Positions 52,325 to 63,790 of a stretch of 64,000 nt of DNA are shown here, piece by piece; position 1 is the stretch's first letter; each line of letters opens with the position of its first letter. The notes beneath the pieces were generated by a model. It saw only the letters and a list, made by a program, of their open reading frames with translations, had not been told where the DNA came from and searched no databases. The stretch is from assembly GCA_018873245.2 (NCBI GenBank), contig JAEMBT020000001.1, positions 4,308,001-4,372,000 on the forward strand, given 5' to 3'. This stretch comes from Archegozetes longisetosus. Taxonomy: Eukaryota > Arthropoda > Arachnida > Sarcoptiformes > Trhypochthoniidae. Made by a program: the position numbers and the translations under genes.

Positions 52325-55227
52325 AGTACGTAAAATGAAATAATTTAATAAAAAGTCATTGAAGATGGAATCTGATGAAAAACGCGAATGGCTTTTCCAG
52401 TATTTAACTGATTATTTCATTTGAATATACATTAGAAGTGAAGCAATTCTTGTTCTGAAGATTTTTAAACTAAAGACAACTTTTGACAAGAAATAAGTTT
52501 TCTTCAATATACCTTCTCTCAAACAACAAATACGAATGATATCTATAATAAAGTCTGAATAGAAAACAAATTTTGGTGGATTTCATACTTTTTTCATGTT
52601 TACGATGCATAATTTTGATCAATATTTGGCTCAAGTTTCGGTTATATTTTTGTTAAGGGGAAATATTAGAATGAAGTCAGAACAAAACAATTTCTCATTT
52701 CATAAGTTCAATATTTGATCTATCGTGAGAATAGACTTACTACCTGTTCTTCGTTTGAATCCTTTATAAAATATACGGTAGGGTGTACCCTTACATATAT
52801 TTTTGGAATTTGTTATTCTTTGGTTGATATCTATCAGTAATCAATTACATTCTTTACTCAATAAATATTTGTTCTTAGTAGATCTACTAAAACACCAATA
52901 TTCTTGCCTAGCTTGGTATAATGATGATTTTCTCATTGATATGAAGATTTTCAGATTACGATTATCTGAGTATTAAAGTTTAAAAATTTCGAGAGGTCAT
53001 AAAATAAAGAGTAAGCTGTAATCAGGAGTTTTTTGTTATAAATTTTAACAAAAAAAATTCAAAAGTTCTTTAGAAGTGATGCAGTATCAGAACAAACAAT
53101 CTAAATAAAACAAATAATTATTGTTTCACTTTGGTTACCCTAACTAAATATCAATTGTTTTGTTTAAATTTCATTTCTATTCATGGATCCTGTACAATTA
53201 CTGTTTTGTTCAATTCCTGTTTGTACATCTGTACTATATAGGAAGATCCTGTACAGGTGTTAAGTCTATGTGACAATTTTAAGAAATATAACCAAAGTCA
53301 TAATTAAATCTGTGAATAGGTCGAAAAATTTCCTAAAACATTTCAAGTTAAGGTTAATTGAGTGAAAGCATAGCTATCAAAATTAGTAAGCTGTAAAATC
53401 TATAAAATACTTGAAGCTTGCAAAATTTGTCAGTATATTATAAAACTGAATATTAATAAATGATAATTAATGATTTCTGGCTCAAATTGATTCATATGAA
53501 AAGTTTTACTCCAATGATTTAAAAATATATTTAGATAAATATAAATAGCTTTCTATTACAACTATCAATATATATACTTTCATTTGATTTTCCATTAAAA
53601 GAGATCTCTTTATTCTCTATCTATTGACAAAACACTTGAAACAATGGAAAACTTATTCCAAAACCTATATATTTATCTTCTCTCCAAAACCTATTATCTT
53701 CTCATCACTTCGAGTATTATTAAAGATCTTATAAATGTATTAAGTTTTGTATATAACAAAATACTATTCTACAGATAGATTGAAACGAGTGATAATGCAA
53801 TTAGTTTATATCCTATTGTATAATTAACTCATTAACAGGGAAGTAGAAGTAGAAATTTGGTCATCTTTTCAAAGAATGCTATTCTTTCATCTACAGAAAC
53901 CTCTCATTTAGAAAACTCACTTTTTCTTCTCATCTCATTAAGAGAAACGTCTTTCGCGACAATAGTAACAATAATAGTGAAATAACTTTTGTGATGATAT
54001 CTCAAAGATATAAAAAAAAGTTAGATTCGTCTTGAGGGAATTGAAAAATAAAAAATAAATAAAATATTTACTGAAAAATATATAAACCAAGGAATAAAAT
54101 TGAGGCTTTTTATAGCTTTGCGCGAAATGAGATCTCATTCAATGAACGGCCATTTGATCACATTCTTTCTAAATTAGTTTGTTCTATAGTTCTTCAGTTC
54201 CAAATCTTAAAATAAATTTTTTGATCCGCAGTATCTTTTCTAACTATTTCAAATCACTATTAAATTAATTGATAGTCGTCTCGCTGACAAATGTAATGCT
54301 TTTGATCGACTCACATCAATAGATGAAATTCGTGTCAGACTTCGACACTTTCAACTATTCTAATTCTTCATTAGATTCGGAGTTCGGAAGACATCAGAAG
54401 TGATTTTACCACCAAATTTCAGATCAATTGTTGTGGAGTTTGGAGAGTAAATGTCAACATGTTTGAGAAATTGTTCGCTTAACTGATCGGATTTGAGACT
54501 GAATTTTTTTTTTCAATTCTCTAAGCATTTGATAGTTTGCCAGTTGATGTGAAGATCTGCATTTGGCAACTCTTATTGACTTCTTTTTTGAGAATAACTT
54601 GAAGTGTCTTCAAACTAAAAGGCTCTCCAACTTTCGATAGCACATTTTAGCCATAGAATCACTTCAATAGCTATTGATTTCAATAACAAAACAATTTTCA
54701 GCAATTAATTCAGTCAAATCAATAAATATCGTAATATTATTGATATCTATATCTTTGTGAGTGATATGTATAGTATTCAAAACAATACATTTGGAGATCG
54801 GCACTAATAAATTGACTGAAATCTCATTAGTTTTTGAACCATTGAGTTTTCAATTATTTTATATTTATCTATAAGTAAATTCAGCCAATTGAATTCTTCA
54901 TCAGATCGAAAATAAAATTCAATACTTTCAAATTTTAGCAATATTTTAGAAATTATTTGAAATTTACTTTTGATAAGTGTTTTTTCGATGAAACGATATT
55001 GAGGTTTGAGCTCAGTTTAAATTAAAATTTTGGCCCAAAACTTTTCTCAAATTATTGATATAGCTTTTAGTCGAGTAATAACAGTTAATCAATAAAACTT
55101 CATTCAAATGATGGCAAATTTAACAAATTACTTCAATGTCTTCTTCATCAATACAATAGTTTACTAGGTTTAAGACTTGAACATCAATGCATTTCTTGAG
55201 CAATCATTAAAATCAAATTTTGTTTAC
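49198..55227 (-). other. Proposed gene B intron 2
   Basis: AT-rich. A GC-richer stretch at 49238-49540 is open on both strands but could not be assigned. There is a GA tract at 52.3 kb and a near-palindrome at about 51249-51293. Confidence 0.45.
52287..52322. repeat. (AG)n microsatellite
   Basis: About 36 bp of pure AG repeats inside the proposed gene B intron 2. Confidence 0.97.
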
Positions 55228-55484
55228 AAACATTGGAAGAATTTTTTGCATTAGAACTTTAACTTTCTTTGAGATAGCATTGAATTCATTGTTCTTGTGA
55301 TATTTCTCTTGAGAACAATCTTTTTTTATGTTCAAAGATCTCATCAGTCGCTCCGAAACACGACTGGAGACTAAATTGTCATTTAGTAATAAATGTTTTA
55401 TAAAAAACACCACAAATCTATCAAATGACTGGCAAGAATTTGTTCTAAAACTTAGATTTATTTGATTTATCTTAGTTTTAGCCA
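55228..55484 (-). CDS. Gene B, possible exon 2
   Basis: This is an open stretch with protein-like composition: INLSFRTNSCQSFDRFVVFF, then LVSSRVSERLMRSLNIKKDC, then KVLMQKILPMF. With an acceptor at caaagag and a gtaaac donor it enters at phase 1 and leaves at phase 0, which exactly bridges the signal-peptide exon (ends phase 1) and exon 3 (starts phase 0). The stretch shares NL....N.C spacing and a later RL with the exon-like ORF at 35047-35235. The acceptor has a weak pyrimidine tract. The evidence is phase agreement and composition only; a chance ORF is a real alternative. Confidence 0.4.
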
Positions 55485-57143
55485 CTCTTTGATTCAAACT
55501 TGGCTTAACTTTTATGAAAAGCTGTATTTGATTTTAAAAGATTTTCAATTAAGTTAAACTAACTTTTAGAGGAAAAATATTTATCTAAAGTTTTGTTTGA
55601 ATTATGAGAGAATCATAACGTTATCAGATCTTTGCTTGTCTAAACCTTGCCTGAACCAAACCGGACTTAAAGCTTATAAGGGTCCCCCCTTTGAAGTTTC
55701 AAAAAAGTTTTAATTCAGTTTTTAGATACAATACAATTATTTACTCAATTTAAAGGTGTATTTAGTGTTGAATTTTGCAGCTTTTAGTATTTTGTTATTA
55801 TTTTCTCAAAATCATGAAATTGACTACATTTTGAATCAAAACTAACTTCTATACTTTTATACAAATTTCCGCCTTAAGATTTTGTGTCAATGATTTACTC
55901 CTGTCTTTTGAACACAAATTATTCATATTATTGAACACGCGTTCAATATAATACGGTTTTGATTAATCATTTGAGACAAAACCGGACATTGTATAGTCCA
56001 GTTTGAGGTCTCGTCTGTGAACTGGACAACGTATCTCAAAACCAGATAGGTGGTAAGCCTGGTCATATTTCAGAAGTGATGGGCAAACGAAATATTTACA
56101 TTTGATATTATGTGTCAGTTATTGCACAAAAATGTGATGAAGTTTTAAATGTGGAGAATGGAGTTGAAGATGGACTCCAACTCCAAAGGAGTGGAGTAGC
56201 ATTCGAGTTGAAGTTTGTGAAACTATCGGAAATGGAGTGACGGTGAAGTTTATTTGTGTGGAGATGGAGTGGAATCGGAGATGAAAAGTATCTCAGGTTT
56301 CATCTCTAGTTTAGAACATTCCCAATCATAGCATTATATAATAAATTTGTATATTGAATGCATTTTCACTGGTACTATAGTTCGCTCCCAAAAGTATCGT
56401 AAACTTTATTCCTGGACATTTTTATGTTTAGGCAAAGCTTTTTCTTCTGCTGGGACTCAGAGATCAATTCCAATATTGTATTGTATTGGTCATTACGGGA
56501 CGTTGGCAACGTTAGAGAACAATGAGTGCGCGCTTGGAATTAATGTTTTCTGAATAAGATTTAATTTTAGCTCAACATGTATTTAGACATCTTTTGACTA
56601 TTAAAACAATTTAATGTTAATTTTTAAATCTAAAAGTGCTCCATTAGTCACTTTACTGAACTTTGAATTATTGAAAGTGCGTGTTTCACATTAGAATCGG
56701 TACAAAGCCGGTACGCTCTCTTATAGAACTCAGAATATGTAACGAAACTCGTATGAGTTCTATTCCGATATATATATTAATGTGAAATACACACTTTAGA
56801 TAATGGGAACTTTTCTTAGTAAAGACACTTATAGAGTATTCTTTATACAGTAAAACAAAGTATGAAATATTTATAAAACCAAAAATCCACGATTATATGC
56901 AATTGTTACTGTTGTTCTGTCTGTTCTTGAAATAAAGCTGTTGCTGGTGCTAATGCTGGTTTTGGGTCTGGTGTTTATGGTTGTGTAACAATGAATGTCT
57001 GATTTTGTCGTACTAGGAACGGTTTTTGTTTTAGTGGTGGGATCACATCGTCCTTAACTAATCCAATATAATAAATTTTTATTTAGTTAGATAAAACTAT
57101 GCATTCAATATTAACAAGAGTTTTTAAAAGTTTCAAAATTTAC
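55485..57143 (-). other. Proposed gene B intron 1
   Basis: It contains the possible decayed hAT-like element at 56.1 kb and an 8-bp hairpin (GTCCAGTT) near 55996-56028. No gene was seen. Confidence 0.45.
56074..56308. mobile_element. Possible decayed hAT-like element with GGAGT words
   Basis: The left end AGTGATGGGCAAAC resembles hAT termini, and the right end inverted reads TAGAGATGAAACC. Between them GGAGT/GAGTGG words repeat many times. No clean 8-bp duplication was found. Confidence 0.4.
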
Positions 57144-57387
57144 AGATTAGAGGCTCTTGAGTTGAAGGCGGAGACTGACTTGAAACAGTTGGAGCTATTC
57201 TCATATCAGTCTTCGTGACCTCTGGTCCAACATTTCCTTCGGATATCTGATTATTAATACTTTCTTGAGATTTTTGAACCATTTCTGCTTCTATATGAGC
57301 TCTAGTTCGAGGCGCTTTTGTCGCAAAATATTTGCAATTAACCATATATATGATCGTCAGTAACAAGGTAAATGTGTTGAAATTCAT
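57144..57387 (-). CDS. Gene B, probable first coding exon with signal peptide
   Basis: An ATG with adenines before it opens a frame starting MNFNTFTLLLTIIYMVNC, a typical signal peptide with a likely cleavage near residue 18. It continues as a polar, Ser/Thr/Pro-rich linker (KAPRTRAHIEAEM, then TVSSQSPPSTQEPLI). A gtaaat donor follows in phase 1, and the frame would stop three codons later if unspliced. The secreted start, strand and phase fit the membrane protein whose other exons lie at 55.2, 49.1, 39.7 and 33.6 kb. Joined, these give 306 residues. It could instead be the first exon of another secreted-protein gene. Confidence 0.55.
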
Positions 57388-58294
57388 TTTTAATTTAAAA
57401 AATGTTGTAAGTTTCTAATTAAAATAAACTTGAAAAAGGCTTGAAAGTTTGATGAGAGATATCAAATTTAACTACAATCATAACTAAGTTTTGAATTATT
57501 TCTTAGCTGAAGTTCTACTTAGATTAAAATCGAAGCAGACAAAAATTCCAGTTTCGGTTTTAGTCTTGAGACAAACCTTAGGTTTTATTAATCGATAAAC
57601 AGGAAAAGGTCAGCAACTTTTGGGTGGACCATTTGTTATGGATTTAGGAAAAGACTAAAAAGCCACTACACTGCTTGGATGGATTTTTGACTAATAAGTT
57701 GCTTATTAGAGTTTAAACATAAGAAAATTGAAGTCTTTAAGGATGTTCTATACGGAAGTGAACTTTTATTTGACTTTTGTTATGTCTAAACTGAATAAAG
57801 TTTTAAGCTTTTAACCGTCTGATTTGTATAACTATATGAAATAGGATCGGATCGGCATTTTATCTAATGTAGATTCAAAATTATTGTAATCGAAAGACTG
57901 AAAACTAAAGATTTTTATTCGATTAGGCTTTGATCTCATTAATAATTTGTCCTGGAGTATATTTGAGCGTTCATTGAAAGTTTATGCTTTGATTCGAACA
58001 TTACAAAAATTTTTGATCAATTTTACATAGATTAAATATGAACTTATCAAATTAAACAATAGTTAATGTATAATGTATTTGTAAAGTCCAAATATAAGGC
58101 AAAATGTTTAGGATTAATGGCACCGTGTGGTTCATATAGAATGCAAGCTAGAGATGAACACATACGAATCCAGTTTTTAATTTCTATAGAAAACAGAAAC
58201 ATGATTCCGAAAGTGAGTGTAGTTGGCGAACGAGTGAGCACAGCTTCGAAAAGTTAATATGATTCGACTTGTAGACTCATTTACGCAGTAAAAA
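57388..58294. other. Spacer between gene B start and serpin fragment
   Basis: It should hold the gene B promoter. Frames at 58047-58257 are open on both strands but no homology is recognised. Confidence 0.5.
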
Positions 58295-58480
58295 ATAGTA
58301 ATTGATTTATTAGATGTCTTCTCTACGGATGGCAATTATTTTTTCTCACCTCCAGATGTAAACTCATCGCTAATCATGTTATTGAGTGGTGCGAATAGTA
58401 TCACGGGAAAAGAGCTGCAAAATATTCTTAACATTATTGAGGATAAATGTAATTTGTTAAATAAACCTCTCATTTTATGA
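58295..58480 (+). pseudogene. Serpin fragment (helix A/B region)
   Basis: The frame reads VIDLLDVFSTDGNYFFSPPD followed by LIMLLSGANSITGKELQNIL. This matches the conserved serpin N-terminal segment (N-F-F-S-P..I...L.ml..GA.G.T..ql...L). Serpins are protease inhibitors with a mobile reactive loop. The frame stops at 58480 after a few more residues, and no reactive-loop or C-terminal serpin motif was found downstream. The next 300 bases have only short open stretches. It may be a relic or a lone exon whose partners were missed. It lies next to the 3' end of the retrotransposon. Confidence 0.6.
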
Positions 58481-58823
58481 CTTAACTGAATACATATTTT
58501 GGAAATTTTCTCAGAACAGGAAAACTCGACTCAATTGACAAAGATATGAAAACTGGGGTTATACTTCCATTTAGCTGCCGTCTCCGATCTCGATGAAAGT
58601 CACATATCTTATGTATTTTGGGCTCCTGAATTGAATGGCGAAGGTCCCATGTTGCGATGACAAACCGTTTATGAGTTATAGCATAAAAACCTAACCTAGC
58701 CGAATGTCACATTCTATGATGACCAGCCAATTAAGAGACACAATCGAAAGTGTATTAGGTATAAATAGATGTATTTTAGTAACATCATCATACCTCAGTC
58801 GGCTTGGCGTAGTGGTCAGGTTT
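58481..58823. other. Spacer between serpin fragment and LINE
   Basis: No full gene was seen. GGCTTGGCGTAGTGGTCAGG at 58801-58820 resembles a tRNA A-box region, but no B box or tRNA fold follows. Confidence 0.4.
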
Positions 58824-58989
58824 GGTTAGGTTTGGTTTGGTTTTTTTTTACTTTTTTATTAACCATTGGGTAGCCCTTAGCCCACACTGTATGATAAGGG
58901 CTTAAAATACAAAATATTTCATGTTGTTTATAAAAAATAGTTATCTATATAATATGTTAAATATGAATCAATAGTTTAAAAATGGTTAT

Positions 58990-61968
58990 TTAGTTAAGAA
59001 TGAAATTACAAAAGTTATAAAATAAATTTAAATATTTATGGTTTATAAGTTCCTTTTGTGTTAACGGCCAGTGATCTCCATTCGCTTCAACATACTCGAT
59101 AATTTGATTTCTTTCGTCTCTGAAGTGTTGACAGTCATAAATTTTATGGTTCGCGTCGTCGCTATCACAACCACAATACTCACACAAATCTGTATGGCTT
59201 AAACAAAAACGCTTTAAATAAGATTTAAACTTCCCATGATTTGTAAGAAATTGCGTTAAATAAAAGCTTTGAACAAAGTGTTTCTTGACAGACAGTCGAT
59301 CTGTTATTGCATTGAAAAAGAGTTTTGTTTGTGCGCCGTTAGTAGAACTCTGCCACCGGTTGTTCCACATTTCAATATTTCGCTCATATATTACTTTCTT
59401 GACAACTGATTTTGGAACTAAGTCGTATTCAATATTATTATGTGAACTGATTGCCTCTTTTGCCAATAATTTTACTCTTGAAAATTCTTCACAATCTCTT
59501 GGATTTCTATGAGCTATAGTCACAATAATATTCTTATCCGTAAGTGCATAATATGCTTCATATAATCCGAATATCAAAGGATTTGTAGAGTTTTGGTCCT
59601 GAATTGCTTTAATCAGTGTGCTGTCGTGCAAATTAATGTGAATTATGTTCATGTTTGTAATTTTATTGGCATAACTTAAAGCCATTTTGAGGGCAAAGAG
59701 CTTTGATTGAAATGCTGTACAATTTGAGGAGAGTTTGATTTTCTTTTGCTTTATTAATTGATTATTTTTATGTATGACATAAGCAGCGCCCGAGCCATTC
59801 GAATCTGTCAATCCCTCAGTAAACAGATTAAGCGATGAAGTGTTATCCATAATATCATTGATTACTCTTATTTTCTCTCTTAAACCAAAATGTTTCAGTA
59901 GTCTTACGTCTTGAGGGTCTTGAACTTCACACACAGCTAGTCGAGTATTTGCAAAATAACTATCCGTCAGACAATTGTTGATCCCTTTCATGGTATAGTA
60001 TTCCACTGCCCTTCCTTTTAGCCACAGATCAATGGGTATCAAATTTGAGATAACATTTGCTGCGTCTCCTGAAACAGTTCTGTATGCTTTGGCTATTCTA
60101 AGTGCAAACCTTCTCTGTAGCGTATTTAGTGGTTCGATCACGAACTTTCGGTCCAGTGCCTGAGCCCAAACTGAGACTCCATATCCAACAATCGGTAGTA
60201 TCGCACCCTTATATATCGTTTCTAGAGCTCTAGAATTGAGCCCATACTTGTTCTTTGCAAATCTCAGCAAATTATTAGAAATCTGTGTTACTTTCGTCTT
60301 GATATAGTTTGAATGCGACCTCCAACTGAGCTTTGAATCAATAATTATCCCCAAATGCTTGAACTCTCTTTCTATACAAAGCTGTTTGCCTGAAAAAGTA
60401 ATAATAGGATCTAAATACTTCAATTTACGCGTGAACAGAACACATTTAGTCTTATTAACATTGAATATTAGCTTATTATTTGCCGCATAGGATTCAATTT
60501 TATGTAGTATATTTGCCAATGTTTGCAAATCATTTGTATTCTCGGCGAATATCTTAACTATAGTGTCGTCTGCAAAGCCTTCTATAATCACATTTTCATT
60601 ATCTGGCAATTGAAGGATGTCATCAAAACTTATGTTCCACAGACAAGGCCCACAGGCACTACCTTGTGGACAGCCGACGTTCAGTTCTCTGTCATATGTC
60701 TTATTTAAATACCAAATTTGCGCTTTTCTGTTCTCAAAATATGGTTTGAATGTGTTGAACAAGTTTTTAGGACAATTCATGAGCTTTAGCTGACTCAAAA
60801 TCTTGGGATACCAGCAGTGGTTGAAGGCTCCAGAAATGTCTAGTGAAATAACCAGCGCATAGCCTTTTCTGTCAAATGCTTTCTTAACAAAATTCACAAC
60901 TGAATGGATAGCATCTTCTGTTGACTTTTGTGCTGTAAAGCCGTATTGTCTTTCACTCATCTTATTGGTACTTTTCAAGTGATACATCACTCTATTGATC
61001 AAAAGTTTTTCAAATATTTTGGCAAACACTGACAGTAAACTTATCGGCCTGTAGCAGTCGCTCTTTGTATAATAACTTTTATTACTCTTCGGTATGACCT
61101 TAATTATACTTTGCTTCCATAAATCCGGAAACACGTTGAGCTGAAGACATTTGTTGTATAGATTGGTGAGGAATGAACTGTCAACTGAGTGTAGATTTAA
61201 GATTATATCAGCTGTGATGGCGTCTGCACCCGGAGCTTTGGCTGGATTTTGTTCGTTGATTACATCAGTCACTTCAGTTGTTGTGAAGGGAATGTCATCA
61301 TAATTATTGTCTGTAGATCGTGCAAATTCTCGAACATTTTTGTGTACTTCAGAGTCATTAGAACCTGAATCAGAAGGAAATAGTGAATCGAGTAATGTTT
61401 GTGCTATTTCTTGTCCATCAGTTATCAAAGCGTTGTCACTGTTTTGAAGTTCAAACGCGATTTGACTGTTGATTTGGTCACGACTTATTTTGTATACCAA
61501 ACCCCATGCGCTGTCACGTGTGTTTTCGTAAATAAATTGTTGCCATTTTTCACTTTTTATGCTATCCATACGTTTATTATAATTAACTTTCAGTTCTTTG
61601 TATTCATCATACAATTGTGGTCTTCTCACTCCGACACATCTCTGGTATCGCCTTCTGGCCCTATTGACTCGAAGTCTTAGCTCAGTCAGCTCTGGTGTCC
61701 ACCATTTATTGGCTCGGTAGGTGTTGTTTGTGCGTATTTTTGGTATATTTTTGTCGCATATTTTGGCTAGAGTTATTGAAAAGTCATTAACGAATAAATT
61801 CATTTCTTGAGAGCTAGATATATGATTAATGTTGAGATTTAATTCGTCAATAATATCACAGAAGTCATGAGTGAACGCCTGCCAATCGGCCCTTTTTGTA
61901 TTATATTTGAACGTCGATTTGTACAATAATTTGTCACAACTGTCAGTCAGATCAAAGCGTATGTACTT
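58990..61968 (-). pseudogene. LINE ORF2, reverse transcriptase and C-terminal part
   Basis: This is the main body of ORF2, about 980 residues, opening in the frame that follows the lost SDH motif. Reverse transcriptase motifs in order: KVIPKSNKSYYTKSDCYRPI (about residue 275), LDISGAFNHCWY (motif A, about 360), CPQGSACGPCLWN (about 415), and the catalytic FADD (about 450). An RNase H-like segment follows at about 700-840 (TDSNGSGAAYV, AFQSKLFALKMAL, HDSTLIKAI, VKLLAKEA). The protein ends with a zinc knuckle, CEYCGCDSDDANHKIYDC (about 910). The long frame has no internal stops, so the copy is young despite the frameshift. There is no ATG at the left edge; translation would come from the upstream part. 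Confidence 0.92.
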
Positions 61969-61972
61969 GTGG

Positions 61973-62629
61973 TCAGAGTGAATCTTCTTCTAACAGTTGC
62001 CAGTTTTTAATTATTGTTGAGCTCAAGTTTGTTAGAGTTAGATCTATTGATGAAGATCGCGAATGCGTCTGGAAAGTTGGGTTCGAATAATTATTATTTA
62101 ATAAAAACAAATTATTAGTCGAAATAAAATCCATCATTTTCTCGCCTCTCATATCGTTATAAGCGTTGAACCAAACCTGAGAGTGAGCGTTGGAGTCAAC
62201 ACAAATCACATAATAGTTCGGTTTGAGCGAATCGATGGCTGTTTGCAAATGATTAAGCTGTTCTTCAAATTCGGTTAGTTGCACTGATGGCGAACAATAC
62301 ATGTCGAATATTGCAAATTTTCTACGCTTGAATTCAAATAAAGCTATTGTCAAGAAGTTGTTAGAAAATGATTGAATAAAAATGAGTTGAATGTTCTTAT
62401 TGGGAACTATTATTGCAGTCTTGGGTGGATTACAGTCTTTGGCGTAAACAACTCTATAGCTCATTGGAAAGCCACACACCTTTTCATTTAGAGCATATGG
62501 CTCTTGAGCTATAATAATGTCTATGCTGTTGTCTGAAACAAATTCACATAAGTGTGAAGTCGAGTGTTTACTTCTTTGCAAATTTATTTGAATGCATTTT
62601 ATCACATTTCCTGCATTATTGTTCGCCAT
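61973..62629 (-). pseudogene. LINE ORF2, AP-like endonuclease part
   Basis: This is the N-terminal endonuclease that nicks target DNA for target-primed reverse transcription. Motifs in order: IQINLQRSKHST (catalytic Asn), IIAQEP (catalytic Glu), YVICVDSNAHSQVW (Asp-x-Asn), DMRGEKMMDFI, and SSSIDLTLTN. This style is typical of R1 and LOA-type elements. The frame stops at 61973, exactly where the final SDH catalytic motif should come. SDHKYIRF is readable in the next frame (SDH at 61969-61977), so a one-base change just upstream separates this part from the polymerase. 218 residues remain. Confidence 0.85.
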
Positions 62630-63500
62630 AATTAATCGAGTTGTGTATTAAGTTCTTTAAGCGCTTTAGACACTCACACTCGCTACTGAAGACTGTATGG
62701 TTTGTACTGTATTTTCTTCTGACGCTCGGGGCTTTATTGTGGCGATCACAATTAATACAGAATTTGGTGGTATTTTCTTTATCACAGCTATTAGTCGTGT
62801 GGTTTTGACCGCAATGCCCACATGTTGGGCCAACAATGTCCTTGTCCTTACATTCGTTCGATATATGACCGAAACGATTGCAAATGAAGCAGCGTTTAAT
62901 ATAAATATATTCGCTGAATCGACAGGATCGCCATCCCATGAATATTGATCTCATTTTTTGTACAATTCCGAAGACCTCAGGACTAAGCTCTAAGACCCAT
63001 GTGTTGGCCCCGCCCGAGACTTGTTTACGGAACTTGAACTTACATTTAATTTTGTCTTCAATTTTTGCGGTCTTGTTATTGTCAAAAAATGTCTTAATGT
63101 GCAAGTTCTTTCTGACGAGTTCTTCAGCGATGTTATGCTCGTTGACTTCTTTGTCTACATTGTAAACAACTATCTTTGGGTTCTTCAATTGAGGCTTATT
63201 AGCAGTCAAATCATTTGTCTTAGTTTTGATACATTTGATGAGCTCATCACGATCACGATCTGTCACACAATCCAATATCAGTGCTCCCCTTCCGATGGGT
63301 TTCGCATTCTTGACATTTATTTCATTTTTGTTATTATGAATTATATCTTTAACTAGTTGTTCACTCACTTTATTTGATGTGGTCGATATATTATTCGACG
63401 GTTTGACGATTACCGGAAAACTCTTAATCTTACTCTTCGGTTCAGTGGTGAAATTATGGCCATCTTTGACTGCAGAAGAATATGATTTAGACTTTTTTTT
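62616..63500 (-). pseudogene. LINE ORF1, C-terminal part with CCHC knuckles (frame 2)
   Basis: This is the rest of ORF1 after the frameshift. The middle (PKIVVYNVDKEVNEHNIAEE onwards) resembles the RRM-like region of I-superfamily Gag proteins. It is followed by three zinc knuckles: CFICNRFGHISNEC (CX2CX4HX4C), CGHCGQNHTTNSC (a CX2CX3HX4C variant) and a longer third one beginning CINCDRHNK. These bind element RNA. The frame ends in a TAA that overlaps the ORF2 start by 14 bases, a compact arrangement suited to reinitiation or frameshifting. The internal ATG near the left edge is not thought to be a real start. Confidence 0.8.
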
Positions 63501-63786
63501 GAGCTTTAATATCATTTAATTCACTCAATATGTAATTCGTAGTGCACTCAATAGCGTCAAAACGCCCACTCATTTTGTCAACAAAAGCGTTACTCATTAC
63601 ACCATTACTTAAATCAAAAATAATTTCATTTTGACGTTTAATCATTACAATTAACTCATTCACCGCTTCTCTAACACACTTCTTAACTTCATTGGCAGTG
63701 TTTTTATTATCGAGAAAACACTGATTGATAGAATTTAATAAAGCCTTGGCTTGAGACACAAACGTTGCACACTGTGCTGTCGCCAT
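63487..63786 (-). pseudogene. LINE ORF1, N-terminal part (frame 1)
   Basis: This is the start of the nucleic-acid-binding ORF1 protein. The ATG gives MATAQCATFVSQAKALLNSI, followed by a helical, heptad-like stretch (VKKCVREAVNELIVMIKRQN) that may form a coiled coil, as in ORF1p multimers. The frame runs into a stop just after a run of eight A (63493-63500). Removing one A would join it to the next frame and make a single ORF1 of about 390 residues. That suggests a one-base insertion in the homopolymer or a base-calling error. The ATG lies directly beside the TTAGG-like repeats. Confidence 0.75.
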
Positions 63787-63790
63787 CTTG

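Noticed and set aside
59285..61680. Open frames on the plus strand inside the LINE
   Set aside because: They are antisense shadows of the ORF2 protein, which has clear domain motifs on the minus strand.
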